64,000 nt of DNA from Neoconidiobolus thromboides FSU 785 (taxonomy: Eukaryota > Entomophthoromycota > Entomophthoromycetes > Entomophthorales > Neoconidiobolaceae), in NCBI GenBank assembly GCA_025603075.1, contig MU626341.1, positions 1 through 64,000 on the forward strand. The letters run 5' to 3'. How positions within the stretch are numbered: the first letter of the stretch is position 1; every line of letters begins with the position of its first letter. Positions 43,394 to 54,548 of this stretch are shown piece by piece. The position numbers were made by a program, and so were the translations under genes. A model generated the notes under the pieces. It made no database searches, was not told the origin of the DNA, and saw nothing but the letters and a program-made list of their open reading frames with translations.

Positions 43394-44298
43394 TTAAACT
43401 AATTTCTTAGTGACAAAGAAGCGGCGAAGATGGGTAACTTGCCAATAGCAGACACCAACCATAACAGCGATTTGAAGGATAATCCAATAAGTAAGTTTAG
43501 AGTTAATGGATTCGGATAAACTTAAGAATTGGTGTTCTTTTTCCTATTCAAAACTTTAGCAACTTTTTAAATAAACTTAAAACAATATTACTCTTTGGTA
43601 TTCTTGCTCATAAAGGATATCATGTAACCAAGAGTTGACTACATGAATACGGTCCTGAAGTTCTATATCAAATATTAACATTTTAAATTATAAAGTTATT
43701 CGTTCTTTACTTGTAACTTTATCTGGCATATATTTCTCATCAATAGCATCAGATCCAATAAAAAGATTTAAAGAGAATTTCTAAAAAACTATTAGATAAA
43801 AACAAAATACAAGAAACTATAAATTACTATCTTATAATTATGGAACCAACCACCGTCTGGGTTACCAACGGCAATACACAATCTATGTTCGCCATATTCA
43901 TGGGTAGTGAAAGTGAATTGTCCGCTAGTTTTTAATTTTTGAGTTACTACTAAGTTACCAGTGTTTTTTTCCTACTTGAATTAATCATGCATTTATTGCT
44001 TTTATGAATAAAACTTACAATAACATCAATTGAAACAGTGTATTTTTGGCTTTCTTGATAAGTTTGACTCTCTTCTATATACCCTTCGGCTTTGAATTTT
44101 CCTAATCAATTAGTCTTAAATTTACATTTTTCCGCTTTGTTTATTATTATTACCAACTACGACGGTATCATTTGGCAAGTCTTCAATAAAACATTTAGTT
44201 TCGGATCCGTTTAAATAAAAGTGAATGGAGTTGACTCCTGTTAAAAATAGTCCACAGGATAAAGCGGCAATCGAAGTTAAATACTTGCTAAACTTCAT
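43394..44298 (-). CDS. p24 / emp24-gp25L family cargo-receptor protein
   Basis: Six exons on the minus strand: 44298-44154, 44101-44019, 43971-43828, 43780-43711, 43662-43592, 43543-43394, all GT-AG and in phase, giving 220 residues. Signal peptide MKFSKYLTSIAALSCGLFLT, then the GOLD domain starting IHFYLNGSETKCFIEDLPND, with TFTTHEYGEHRLCIAVGN in the centre. A coiled-coil linker (DRIHVVNSWLHDILYEQEYQ) precedes the transmembrane helix (YWIILQIAVMVGVCYWQV) and the cytosolic tail LRRFFVTKKLV. FF and KK in the tail are the COPII and COPI sorting signals of p24 proteins, so it should cycle between ER and Golgi. The subfamily is most like the alpha/Erp1 type. Exons are each under 150 bp, so no long open frame marks the gene. 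Confidence 0.9.
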
Positions 44299-44463
44299 TT
44301 TAATTTTAAAAAAGTTGGTAACTTAAATTTGTTCATTCTACATTATAAATTTAACTTAAGGATGGTGGCAATTTTGATTGGTGCAATTGGCTGGATTAAA
44401 TTATAAGCATCCCATAAAGTTCTATCAAAATCAAAATCAAAGCCATTTTTTTAATAAATTACA
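44299..44463. promoter_or_regulatory. Short divergent promoter, p24 gene / mitochondrial uL11
   Basis: 165 bp between two start codons on opposite strands. Two ATTGG boxes (44377-44381, 44386-44390; CCAAT on the minus strand) sit near the middle. Confidence 0.5.
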
Positions 44464-44895
44464 ATGAGCAACAAGATAAGCAAATTAAAATTAATAGTTC
44501 CAGCAGGTAAAGCTTCACCCTCACCACCAGTAGGGCCTGCATTAGGTCAAAGGGGTATAAAATCAATGGACTTTTGTAAACAATTTAATGACCGAACCAA
44601 AGATTTCGAAACTGGGGTACCTATTCCAGTAGTAATTAGTGTAAAACCAGACCGTACATTCAGTTTTATAAATAAAAGCCCACCAACATCATTTTTACTA
44701 AAAAGAGCAGCTGGAGTTGAAAAAGGGGCTTCTACCCCAGGCACTCAAGTTGTTGGCCAAGTGTCTTTGAAACATATCTATGAAATTGCCTTGATCAAAC
44801 AACAAGATCCAAACCTAGCATCACTTTCATTAAGAAATATTTGTTCCGCTATTATAGGATCTGCCAAATCTGCCGGAATCAAGGTGGTTCATTAA
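44464..44895 (+). CDS. MRPL19: Mitochondrial large-subunit ribosomal protein uL11m
   Basis: Intronless, 143 residues, full length for L11. [20 protein letters not shown] with the conserved double-proline GPALGQRGI helix opens the N-terminal domain, and the RNA-binding C-terminal domain has [19 protein letters not shown]-like sequence ([20 protein letters not shown]). The organellar/bacterial type [17 protein letters not shown], rather than cytosolic uL11, makes a mitochondrial role clear. It binds the GTPase-associated 23S-type rRNA region. No separable presequence, as in other fungal uL11m. Confidence 0.93.
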   Translation: MSNKISKLKLIVPAGKASPSPPVGPALGQRGIKSMDFCKQFNDRTKDFETGVPIPVVISVKPDRTFSFINKSPPTSFLLKRAAGVEKGASTPGTQVVGQVSLKHIYEIALIKQQDPNLASLSLRNICSAIIGSAKSAGIKVVH

Positions 44896-45604
44896 ATAGC
44901 TCTTTTTTTAGAATAAATAGAAGTAATTTATTAGGTTTTTTGAATTTAATTATAAGAATCAGTTATTTTTAAAGATTAAGTAGTTTTAATAGCATTGGAT
45001 ACCATTTTTAAATTGAATATTAGTCGATCAACGAACTATTGAACATTTAAAACATAAATAGATAATAAATTATTAATTTCTCAATTTGTTTGACCACTTT
45101 AGAATTACCGTTTATATATAGCTTTATTTATAATAATGAAAAGCCTGGATCATGTATAATACTGCAGAACACAATTTATTTTAAATAAACTAGAAACACA
45201 TATGACCATTAAAATTCAAATATTTAAGCTTTAAAAGCTATGACTTATAAACAATACTATAGACTTGCTTTTTAGATTTACAATTATTAAATAATTGCTA
45301 AAATTAAGGTGAGTTTTGAATAATTAGCCAATCATTACAGAAGCTTGCCAGTTTTAAATGAAATTTAATAAAAAAATTAGTAAATAACATTAGGAAACAG
45401 CTAAATTTTAGTCTATAAACTTAAATCATTGGTTCTAATTTAGGCCAATTAAAGAGGATTGAATCAGATAACAACTTCAAACAATCTATGGGCTTTAAGT
45501 TATAATTCAATTTAGCAACATATAATTTTAAAAGTAAAAGGTAAAATATAACAATAAATTGCAACTTAAATAGCTAATGCTTTTTATAAGATATACAAAA
45601 AAGA
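44896..45604. other. No gene seen
   Basis: 700 bp of AT-rich spacer upstream of the eIF4E gene. Confidence 0.4.
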
Positions 45605-46505
45605 ATGGCCCAAAATATCGACCAAGCACAAAGTCCAAGTATTGCAGTAAATAATGATACTGAAGTTTCCATTGAAAAACAAGCTCCTGTTGAAAAACAA
45701 GTCACATTCGAAAAAGAGGTCGAATCAACAAAGCAAGAAGATCAAGAAGAAGATATAGACACAATAGAAGACCCAGTTACTATATTTAGTAACCCCAATA
45801 ATTTTAATATTAAGCATCCTTTGCAAAACGCATGGAGTTTTTGGTATGATTCACCATCAAAGAAGAAAAGTTTAGCTTCTTGGTCTCAAAATTTAAAAAA
45901 AATCATTACCGTAGATACTGTAGAGGACTTTTGGGGGTATTGTTAGTTTTTCAGCATTTTGGTTTATTTTTAATATAATTTAACTAGAGTGTTTAATAAC
46001 ATTAGCAAAGCTAGTGAGCTTGCCAATGGGGCCAACTACCATCTTTTCAGGGAAGGAGTCAAGCCAGAGTGGGAAGACAAGGCTAACTCACAAGGTGGAA
46101 AGTGGGTGTTTCAAGCCAAAAAAGGCAAATATGATATGGATAATTTATGGTTATATACAGTAATTTATCTATTAAATTCATTTTAATTTTCTAAAATAAA
46201 TAATATAGCTACTGGCATGTATTGGTGAAGCGTTTGATATCAATGACGAGCTAAATGGTGTAATTTTCTCAGCTCGTAGAGAGCTCTATAGAATATCGAT
46301 ATGGACCCGTAACTGTGATAACCAGGATTTAGTTACCGAGTTAGGGTAAGTATAAGTAAACAAAGTAATAAATTATCACGTACTTAACATTCTTAGCCAC
46401 AAATTCAAAGAGGTGTTAGGCATCAAGAGTGAGACTATCGACTATACTTCTCATTCAGATGGTGGGCTTAAGTATGCCAATAAAAATGGAAAATATACTA
46501 TTTAA
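45605..46505 (+). CDS. Translation initiation factor eIF4E
   Basis: Four exons (45605-45936, 45988-46159, 46209-46345, 46397-46505) encode 249 residues. An acidic/lysine-rich N-terminal arm (~55 residues) precedes HPLQNAWSFWYDSPSKKKSL with the first cap-binding tryptophan region. DTVEDFWGVFNNI follows (the F-W-x-V motif, dorsal eIF4G-binding region), then REGVKPEWEDKANSQGGKW with the second cap-stacking tryptophan. GEAFDINDELNGVIFSARRE and RISIWTRN complete the fold. It binds the m7G cap of mRNA in the cytoplasm. Length and motif order are canonical. Confidence 0.93.
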
Positions 46506-46583
46506 TAGGAGATAGTAAATTAAAGTATGGATTAAAAAGGTTTCAATTTAACTAAGTGTTTGTTTAGAATCGACTGTTTTTTA

Positions 46584-46773
46584 TTATTGCATTTCCATAG
46601 CGAGACTCTTGTTTTCAGTACCCTTTTTTTCTTTTATTATCTTTTCTTCTCTTTTATAGAGCTTTTTTAATAAATTTTCAGCAAAAGTACTTGAATCAGA
46701 AACTTTTATAGATAACAATTTTGTCTTGCTTTGTAATATTACATCAAAGTTGTGTCTTTTTTCATTTACATTT
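46584..46773 (-). other. Orphan open frame, not called as a gene
   Basis: 62 codons without an initiator or a usable acceptor: FDVILQSKTKLLSIKVSDSS, then LLKKLYKREEKIIKEKKG. It vaguely recalls the end of SRP14, but an in-frame TAA directly precedes it and no upstream exon is found. The rest of 46506-47299 is empty. Confidence 0.2.
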
Positions 46774-47299
46774 TAAAAACCAAAATTAAACTATCATCTA
46801 CTATAGAAACTATGCTTTAAGTTTCAACATAGTTAAAGGATAAGTTGCTGCATAGAACTTAGAAACTTGATTTAGCAAGTGCTGTTTGATGATTATACTG
46901 ACTTTACATTGAGTAATTAACACTTAAGCCATATAAGATTTGGATAAACATTGTATGGACTTGTTTCATTTGAGCCTTTATTATTTTCTTTTAATACTAT
47001 TAACTAAAATGTGTAAAGAATTGAGGTCATATAATAACAGTAAATCTAATATACTTTCGTGTTGATAAAAAAGATAAATTAATATATTAACTTTGATTAA
47101 ATGGCATAATACTAATTACATGATTTTAATATAGTAATAAATTTATGCTCGCTCTATCAATTAGAATTCATTAATATATAGCAACCATATCAATTTAAAT
47201 CTATCAGCTATGTAACTATACGATATAAAGTTTGATAAAAAATAAACTTTATTTAGGATATTTATGATCTTCTATAAACTAGGATTCTATAATGCTCTA

Positions 47300-48960
47300 T
47301 TAAGATTGATTGAGGTTGTTAGGTAACACTTTGAACAGCCTTAAGTTGGAATCTTCACCCCCGGAAGCGAGAATATCATCATACCAATCCATAGAAAGAA
47401 CTTTGTTTTCAAATACCGGATGTTCATTAGATACAGTACGTGGATCAAACTTCTTGATTTCGGTGTCTGAATGACTTAATGAAAATTGTGGGGTTCTAGA
47501 TCTTAAATCCCAGATCTTTAAGCTACCATCGTAACTACTACTAGCCAAGCGGAAACTATCGCTGTTATGGAATTTTACAGAGCTAACGAAATTTAAATGG
47601 CCCGATAAAGTCAATTTTACAACATTAGATTCTAAGAAATAATTTTAAAAAAAGCTATAATATAAGTTTGACTATTACCTTTAACTCTAGGATCCCAAAT
47701 TCTGATAATAGAATCAGTATGGCCAGATGCAAGTAAAGAATCACTACCAGAAGCTTGGGACAAGGAAAGGAATGGCTTTTCACAAGTTTTGGAATGAATG
47801 TTAGTAGCTGTAATGAGGTCCCATATCTTCAAAGAATGATCGAAGCCACCACTGTACAATATGTTTGAATCTTGATTACAATATTCAAGGCATTGAACCG
47901 GACCAAAATGACCATTCAAAGTTAATTTGGAACCTTTAAAAGCCATCTCACTATTCTTTCTTTTCTTGTTTCCACTGTTTATAACTTCTTGTACTATTAC
48001 ATGCTCTGGATCTTCCTCTAAACTTGCTAAAGACCATATTTGGATTGTGCTATCACTTGAAGCAGTTGCAAACTAGATGATCATAAATATAAACACTAAA
48101 TTTCTATTATTATTCCTTACGTTTTTGTTATTTGCTGATATAGATACGGATTCTATACTTTTCTTATGCCCTTTAGCAGTATAGAAGGGGGCATAATTAT
48201 CTTTTTCATCTTTCTATTTATAAACTAAGTAAAATAAGATAAACGTAAAAACTCAACTTACTTTCCAAGCAATTACTGTTTGGTCTTGAGATGCAGTTAA
48301 AAAGCTGATCTCTCCTTTAGAAAAAGTTAATAAATGGAAATAAATAGAAGATTCCAAAATTACCATTTTCAACCCATTTCACCGATTTAATAGTAGAATT
48401 ATGGCCTTTCAATGTTGCTATGCATTGGCTGCTTTTATCCCATACTCTTACTAGATTATCGTAAGATCCTGTTAAAATCAAACTAAAAAAAATAAGCAAT
48501 AAAGTAAGCTAAAAACCGATTTACCCTTGAGAAGAAATATTGATAGAAGAAACCCAATCGTCATGTTTATAATCGTTAAGTTGGCTTGGAGGTAAAGTAG
48601 ATTCAATCACTTCAATTTCTAATAATGCTTCCTAAAACTATAAGTTTGGATGCCAGTTTTTAAATTATTAGCTTACGGTTGATAGGTTCTTTATTGACAT
48701 GAAAGTGGACAAGCTCGACTTAATAAAGTCTCCTTGGTATAAGAATTCGAAGGGCACAGGGCGCTCTATAAATTGTTAACAAGTTAAACTGATCTCTTTT
48801 TGAAATTACCTAACGCTAGTAAATGATTTACAATCTCTGATAAACCATATCTTTTCAAGTTGGTTGGCAAAAATAATGGGGCATCGGGTAAAGGATACTT
48901 TTCATTTCTAGTAAATAGCTTTACTTGGACTTTAGAAATATTTTCCTCATTTGATGCCAT
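47300..48960 (-). CDS. YTM1: Ribosome biogenesis WD-repeat protein Ytm1/WDR12
   Basis: Eight exons on the minus strand (48960-48810, 48765-48677, 48631-48525, 48482-48364, 48314-48262, 48213-48121, 48072-47679, 47631-47300) give 445 residues. The NLE domain is at the N-terminus (VQVKLFTRNEKYPLPDAPLF, NLKRYGLSEIVNHLL, RPVPFEFLYQGDFIKSSLS). It is followed by seven WD repeats (LTGSYDNLVRVWDK, FLTASQDQTVIAWK, FATASSDSTIQIWSL, LYSGGFDHSLKIWDL, LASGHTDSIIRIWD, LASSSYDGSLKIWDL, LASGGEDSNLRLF). In yeast Ytm1 joins Nop7 and Erb1 and its NLE domain is pulled by Rea1 during 60S maturation in the nucleolus. Length is normal. Confidence 0.93.
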
Positions 48961-49310
48961 CTTTGCTATCTTATTATTTAGAAAAAGTTGAATTAATTTA
49001 TCAAAAGATGATTTTAATTGAATTTCTATTTTTATTTTTTTGTGATTCCTAAGTTTTGGCTTGAAAATTTGGTTTTTTCGAAGAGTGTTTTTCACTATGC
49101 CATATTACAGAAAAGTTAAAATATCAGTTATACCTGAAGGTAAATGTTTTTAATGCATATTCATGTAAGACATATAAAGTTTTTATTTTTAAAAAACATA
49201 GGGAAGTGGGAAATCAAAAAACCACCACAATAAGTAAGATCGAAGTCTGGTCTTAGAGTAAAAGCTCAAAGATAACAATAAAAAATACAACATAGCTTTA
49301 TTAATAAATA

Positions 49311-49736
49311 TTAGTTTTTCTTCTTTACAACAATCTTCAAAACATTATCGTTCATTTCATAAGTAAATCCATCATAAATGTATTTGTTAGGCAACTCCAT
49401 ACTCCTTGAAAAAGCATTAGAGGATGAAGAAAAAGCATTACCAAATGAACTGGCCGATTGGGAGTTCATATTAGAGTTTCCAGAAACTGATAGATGATTA
49501 GCTAACAAGCTTACTTTCAGGTCATCTTTAGTAAACCCAGATACTTTTAGTGTAACTAATAGTTCGTTATCTTTATCTTCGGTTTCAAAGTTAGGTTGAA
49601 AGCCAGTGTTGAAAGAGCTAAAGCTGTCAAAATTTTGTTGAGCATCTGAAAAAGAGTTCATATTCTGTTGTATCATGTTCTTTACTTTGCCGTGAATATC
49701 AGTAGAAAATTGGTTAAAAAAGTTAGGATTTGACAT
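49311..49736 (-). CDS. Small heat-shock protein (Hsp20/alpha-crystallin)
   Basis: 141 residues from the ATG at 49736 (MSNPNFFNQFSTDIHGKV). An upstream in-frame ATG at 49787 would lie before the TATA element and is not used here. The N-terminal arm is short, glutamine/serine-rich. The alpha-crystallin domain runs ETEDKDNELLVTLKVSGFTK through the L9-type strand LKVSLLANHLSVSG. A serine/asparagine loop (SFGNAFSSSSNAFSRSMELP) replaces the usual R-x-F region, and it ends NVLKIVVKKKN. Chaperone that holds unfolded proteins, normally as oligomers. The domain is divergent. Confidence 0.78.
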   Translation of the reverse strand: MSNPNFFNQFSTDIHGKVKNMIQQNMNSFSDAQQNFDSFSSFNTGFQPNFETEDKDNELLVTLKVSGFTKDDLKVSLLANHLSVSGNSNMNSQSASSFGNAFSSSSNAFSRSMELPNKYIYDGFTYEMNDNVLKIVVKKKN

Positions 49737-49767
49737 CTTAATTTGAAAGAGTAAAAAATTGACTCTC

Positions 49768-49775
49768 TTATATAC
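49768..49775 (-). promoter_or_regulatory. TATA box of the small heat-shock gene
   Basis: Minus-strand GTATATAA, 32 bp from the chosen start, which supports that start. GAA repeats lie further upstream (~49835-49850), as in heat-shock elements, but with irregular spacing. Confidence 0.5.
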
Positions 49776-49787
49776 TTTTCTTATCAA

Positions 49788-51287
49788 TTCTGGTTTGGTA
49801 ACACCCCCAATTCATTAAATTACCAAGCTTTAAGTTTCAAAATTCATTTTCATAAATTTGATAAATCTGATAAATTAACTAATTTTTTCATATAAGTTGC
49901 CATTATTAAATGTAAATTCTTTTAGTTTGTTATGTTTAGATATGTTTTGAGCCAAAATTCGACCAACTTCTGCTTTAAAACATTATAAGTAGCGAATGAT
50001 ATTTTTACAGAATAATGTCTAGGGCAGAAAAAAGGCGCCTCTAATCAAATAAATCAGAGTGAGTGACCCCTTTTATTAGTGAAAAACTGGTTGAGATTAG
50101 CAATAACAATTAAGGTTTTTACACCTTTAGGATTGTTAAAGTATATTAGATAAATAGTCATCTAACTCGATTTCTTTTGAAGTGCCAAGTTGCTCTATTG
50201 AGCCATAGTAATGCGAGCCATATCTGGTTATATCTTAGTTTCAACATAAACTTGTTATAGTGACTATCCAAAAACTGTAATCTTCTGTTTTGTTTTGTAT
50301 TTTAAATGATCTTTTAATACTTTAAATGTAATATATCGATTTTTAAAAGGTCTAAAAACAAGCTTCAAGATAATATATATATTTCAAATTACAAACAATA
50401 TATTAATACTAAAATCTTGTTTGTATTTTTAATAAGCTCTATAATACTAATGTATGAACCATGGGTTTTAATCATCATAAAAGGTAAACTATTCCTCCTC
50501 AACAAAATGGTACAATTTAGATCCTACTGAATGAAATATAAAAGACAAAACAGAACTCCTATAGATTTTTGTACTCATGGTATGGAAAGTTTTTCGGATG
50601 TTTTGATTATTGACATTTTTACATGATTTTCATTTGCTTAACATTTCATTTTCGTTAAGGATACTTTAATCTGTTAAGGGAGTATGTAAATTTTTCCTAA
50701 ATTTCCAAACCTCTACATAACTTTACTGTCTTGCTTATTATATAGCTAATATTATGGACCAATATTAAATACAATTTATCAAATCAACTAATGAAAGTAA
50801 CAACAAAGACAGAAATACTTACCGTGCCTAACTGAAGGTTAATTTATATGGCTATTATAGGATCTATAAAGTTAATACATTTTCAAATATATTTATATAC
50901 TTATTCTATAAATATCTGCTATCAGTATACAAATTGAATAATTTTCGAAATATATAGTATCTAGCATATTAGACTTATTTGAATTAAAATTGAGACAACA
51001 CTGGTAAAGTCAATTTTATTTTAAATAATAAAAAGCGTAGATCTAATACTATGTTTCGTAAATAACAGATTGGTAACATAGCAATCCTATTGTAACTATG
51101 ATCGATCAAGGATAAACATCCTGATAAGAGATATCGGCTCATATTGTATCATCGGATCTCATAATGTTAGGAATTAATCAACCACTAAAAAACACAGGAG
51201 CATTTGACATCATGTATTTTTCAACATTGGCTTTTCTGATAGAGATAGTAACAATAGTTTGTATATCGTTTCCAAATATACAAGAAA
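49788..51287. other. No gene seen
   Basis: 1.5 kb of AT-rich DNA. No open frame, MITE or RNA gene was recognised. Confidence 0.4.
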
Positions 51288-51593
51288 TTAAAATAATAAC
51301 TGAAAAAGGGTAGCTCCCTGATATATTTCACTCCAGACAGTTACTAACCCTAAAATAGTACTCAGTGAATCAAATATTATTCTTCCCCAACCTAAAAGTT
51401 TATGGATTTTTCTACAAATTGGTCCATGGGATGGTATATGCAATAAATTCAATATAAAAATCCCTGGAATTAATATATTACTAATCAGATGAACAATAAG
51501 AAATGATACAATCCCTTTATCAAAACAGTATGAACCACGAGAACAAATAAATATTAAAGAATAAATTACCCCGAACATGAGCCATATGTTAAA
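51288..51593 (-). CDS. C-terminal part of a polytopic membrane protein, cytochrome b561-like (partial)
   Basis: About 100 residues with three hydrophobic segments: FNIWLMFGVIYSLIFICSRG, VSFLIVHLISNILIPGIFIL and LLGWGRIIFDSLSTILGLVT. Histidines in VHLIS and HIPSHGP..RKIHKLLGW are spaced as in the haem-binding b561/ferric-reductase transmembrane domains of fungi. A possible acceptor (ATTAAG before TTTTAAC, ~51595) and the lack of a signal or first helix suggest upstream exons, which I could not find. It may be a gene fragment. Confidence 0.35.
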   Translation of the reverse strand, partial: FNIWLMFGVIYSLIFICSRGSYCFDKGIVSFLIVHLISNILIPGIFILNLLHIPSHGPICRKIHKLLGWGRIIFDSLSTILGLVTVWSEIYQGATLFQLLF

Positions 51594-51936
51594 ACTTAAT
51601 TTCTATATTGGAAGATTCTCTGAGTTTGATAGATTTCTATAAGTTCGAATTTATCGGAACATGTACAAACAAATATACATTATTTTTGCTTATCTTCTTT
51701 AGTAATACTTCTATTTTCAAAAATTAAATCTTCATCAAAATCTTTATTTTCTATGTTTTAATTTAGAGTCTAGTTTAAGCTTAGTTTAACTTAAAATAAT
51801 CTTTTCATAAATCAACTAACCCACCTTGAATATTCATAATACATGAATACTTTACATTGTACATTCTTCGCTTTTATTTAATCATATATTGATATTTAAA
51901 TAGGATTCATAGTGGTTTGAGTGAATTATATAAATA

Positions 51937-51963
51937 ACAAAGAATACAAAGAATACAAAGAAT
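51937..51963. repeat. Nonanucleotide tandem repeat
   Basis: Three copies of ACAAAGAAT, followed by an AT dinucleotide run. Confidence 0.85.
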
Positions 51964-52319
51964 ATATATAGTATACAATATGGAGGATTTGCTACAGTGT
52001 GATCATTTTTAAATATTCGAAGACCTTTTGTAGCCTTTATATTTATTAGGGTGTTAGGATAAACTTTTCTTGCTTCAATTAGAATTTTAGGTTTTTTATG
52101 TAGTATTATTTCTGGGGATTGATCTTTTAAGTAGTATACTTAGTCTAAAATTCCATAATATTACGGCTCACTTATCTAGAAGCATCCATTTAAAAATTGT
52201 CCAGATGCCATATTAACAACTTTTAACTATATGTAGTTTTTTTACTCCCAAATACTATGATTACTTTATTTTGTTTTACGTCTCAAATGCAATCCCCCCT
52301 GTCTTTATAAACTGTTTTA

Positions 52320-52483
52320 CAGCTACAGCAGCTCTATTGTGACACAATTTGTGGTAACTTTTAGTATCAGCTATATGCTTGTTTGATTTATTAGACCTCG
52401 ATATTTAGACTCTAGTATCATTCTAGAAGAGCTTTCTTCTTAAATGAAAGGTTAGCTAGGCCGCAATAGGATTGCAGTAGCTG
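52320..52483. mobile_element. Tc1/mariner-like MITE
   Basis: 164 bp with ends CAGCTACAGCAGCTCTATTG and (inverse) CAGCTACTGCAATCCTATTG, flanked by TA on both sides (52318-52319, 52484-52485). TA duplication and a CAG... terminus are Tc1/mariner hallmarks. No coding capacity. A diverged half copy may be at 8252. Confidence 0.6.
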
Positions 52484-52485
52484 TA

Positions 52486-53100
52486 AGCTAAAAAAAATAA
52501 CAATTGAAAACAAGTCAAGATCAAATCATAATTTAACACTAAATAAATTAATATGAATGTAGTTAACCTTGGTGTGAATAAATACATTAAAAATTATAAA
52601 TATTTTTTAACCCCAAATTAAACTTACCTCAATTTCTCCCTTTGATCGCTAATTAACTAACTACTTTCAAAAATTCCTTTAGAAATTAAATATTTGAGTT
52701 TTCACTTTGCACGATTTTAAATAAAAATAATTAAAGTTAATAAATTATCTAAAGATGGGTAAAATTCAATAAATTAGCAACTAAAATTAAAATTATATAG
52801 TTTGAGAAAATGATTAAAATAAATTAAGTCATTAATCGACTTTTATGTTTAACTTTATGTTTTATAAATGCTATTAAAACATTAAACGTTATGCTATTAT
52901 GACTATAGCAAATTTAATTTAAACAGCATGTAGGGCAATTTGTTTTAGTGTTTTAAACTTATCATTTCTAGTTTGAGGTACTAAAACTAATTGCTCTAAA
53001 CATTGTTTAAATTTGATTTGTAGTAACAAAGCCTTTCACCCAACATGAGTGAAACCAGTATAAGGAAGAAACGAAACTATTCTGTCATTCAAATAATAAT
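52486..53100. other. No gene seen
   Basis: AT-rich spacer. It includes an imperfect inverted pair around 52935-53000 (CTCAAAC/GTTTGAG-type, ATGTTTAAA). Confidence 0.35.
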
Positions 53101-53154
53101 AGTATAAATAGCCCCAAAATTCTAACTCTCTTACAGCTTTATCCTATTTTAAAT

Positions 53155-53403
53155 ATGAAATTTTTATCAATTATTACTTTTGCCACTGCTACTATTTTAG
53201 CTGATACTGGCGCTTCTTCTGCCTCTTCAGCTGCTTCAGCTGTTTCTTCAGCTATTTCTTCAGCTATTTCTTCAGCTGCTTCTGCAGGCTCCGTTTCTGG
53301 TTCCAAAGCTGCTTCCAAAGCTACTTCCTTTGGTATGGCTGCTTCTACTAATCCTTGGGTATATGCTGGTTTAGCTGGTATTTCAGCTTATTGTTTCCCT
53401 TAA
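53155..53403 (+). CDS. Secreted serine/alanine-rich protein
   Basis: Intronless, 82 residues. Signal peptide MKFLSIITFATATILA, then a tract of SSA/SAIS repeats (ASAVSSAISSAISSAASAGS), a short SKAASKATSFGMAAS segment and a hydrophobic end NPWVYAGLAGISAYCFP with the only cysteine. AGTATAAATAGCCCC at ~53102 gives a strong TATA box 50 bp upstream. Codon use is richer in GC than in neighbouring spacers. The serine tract is a likely O-mannosylation region. The family is not recognised. It could be a wall-associated or surface peptide. Confidence 0.65.
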   Translation: MKFLSIITFATATILADTGASSASSAASAVSSAISSAISSAASAGSVSGSKAASKATSFGMAASTNPWVYAGLAGISAYCFP

Positions 53404-53737
53404 GTATTTTAGATTATTAAGTTAATAAAAATGTTAATATACTAATTACTATGTTCTTGGTTTTGTATATCTGAATTTAATTTTGTGGATAGTTGGATTT
53501 TAATCATCCTTTTATATTACGCTTTTATAACTATCAGCTTTTTTAAATTAACAGTAATAAAACAAGTGGCAGGTTATTATCAAAGAGTGATGGCGTTGTA
53601 AAGTTGAAATATCGAATATTAGTAAATGACTGGTTATTACCCAGTGCTATGATTGATAACTATTTGCAAAACCTGATAATAGTAGGATCAAAGGAAATTC
53701 TACTTTTGTAATGATTAATACAGTATTTTCATTAAAT

Positions 53738-53835
53738 GGGGATGTATTTTTGTGTTTAAGAATTTTACTAATAATTTTTCCGCCTAAATAGCGCTTAAAA
53801 ATCGAAAAAATAATGAAGTCAAAAAAAACACTCCC
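53738..53835 (+). mobile_element. MITE family M1, complete copy
   Basis: 98 bp in forward orientation, flanked by perfect AAAT (53734-53737, 53836-53839). Confidence 0.87.
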
Positions 53836-54548
53836 AAATAGTAGTTATAAAAAAGTAAAGTGTAACTTAAACAGTTATTTAGAAAGTCAACAATTTTTCA
53901 AAAAATATCCCATACTTTAGATTATATAAAAATTAATAGCTAATAAAGCCTAGTTGAGTATAAATAAACAAAATAGAATATCCTCAAAAAGTATTTTTAT
54001 ATAAATTAATAAAAACTAGTACCTATTTAAGTAATAATTCTTGAAAATAACTTGAGAATGACTAATATAATATATTTACTAATTATATCACTACCACTTC
54101 TAGAAAATATAATTGAACTTATATTTTTAAAATAGGATAACACAAAATTAACAAGATAGACTGAATTTATACAAAACTGATTATTCTAAATGACATTATC
54201 TACTAGGTTAGATTGAGCACCCGATTCTTTATAATTGCCAGCTGTATTATCGATATCAAAATTACAACCAGTAAATTTCAAGTTATTTAGTTAGACATAA
54301 TATAGGTAAAACTCGAAAAACTTAGTATCTGATATAACATTTATCAAGTTTTAATATGATTGAATTAGCTTTTTTGAGGATAATTTTCTTTTATCAGTAG
54401 CAATAAATTATTCCCCCTTTTAATATCTAAATAGACAAGTGCTATCGTATTTGATATGTAATAAAAGATGTGCTGTAATATAATTATAAAGTCTACATGT
54501 TAAATACTTTTAAAAACAATTGATTGTTAATTTTTATTCTTATCAAAT

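Noticed and set aside
46584-46773. Possible SRP14 C-terminus
   Set aside because: Resemblance is slight, an in-frame stop precedes it and no upstream exon was found. Listed only as an orphan frame.
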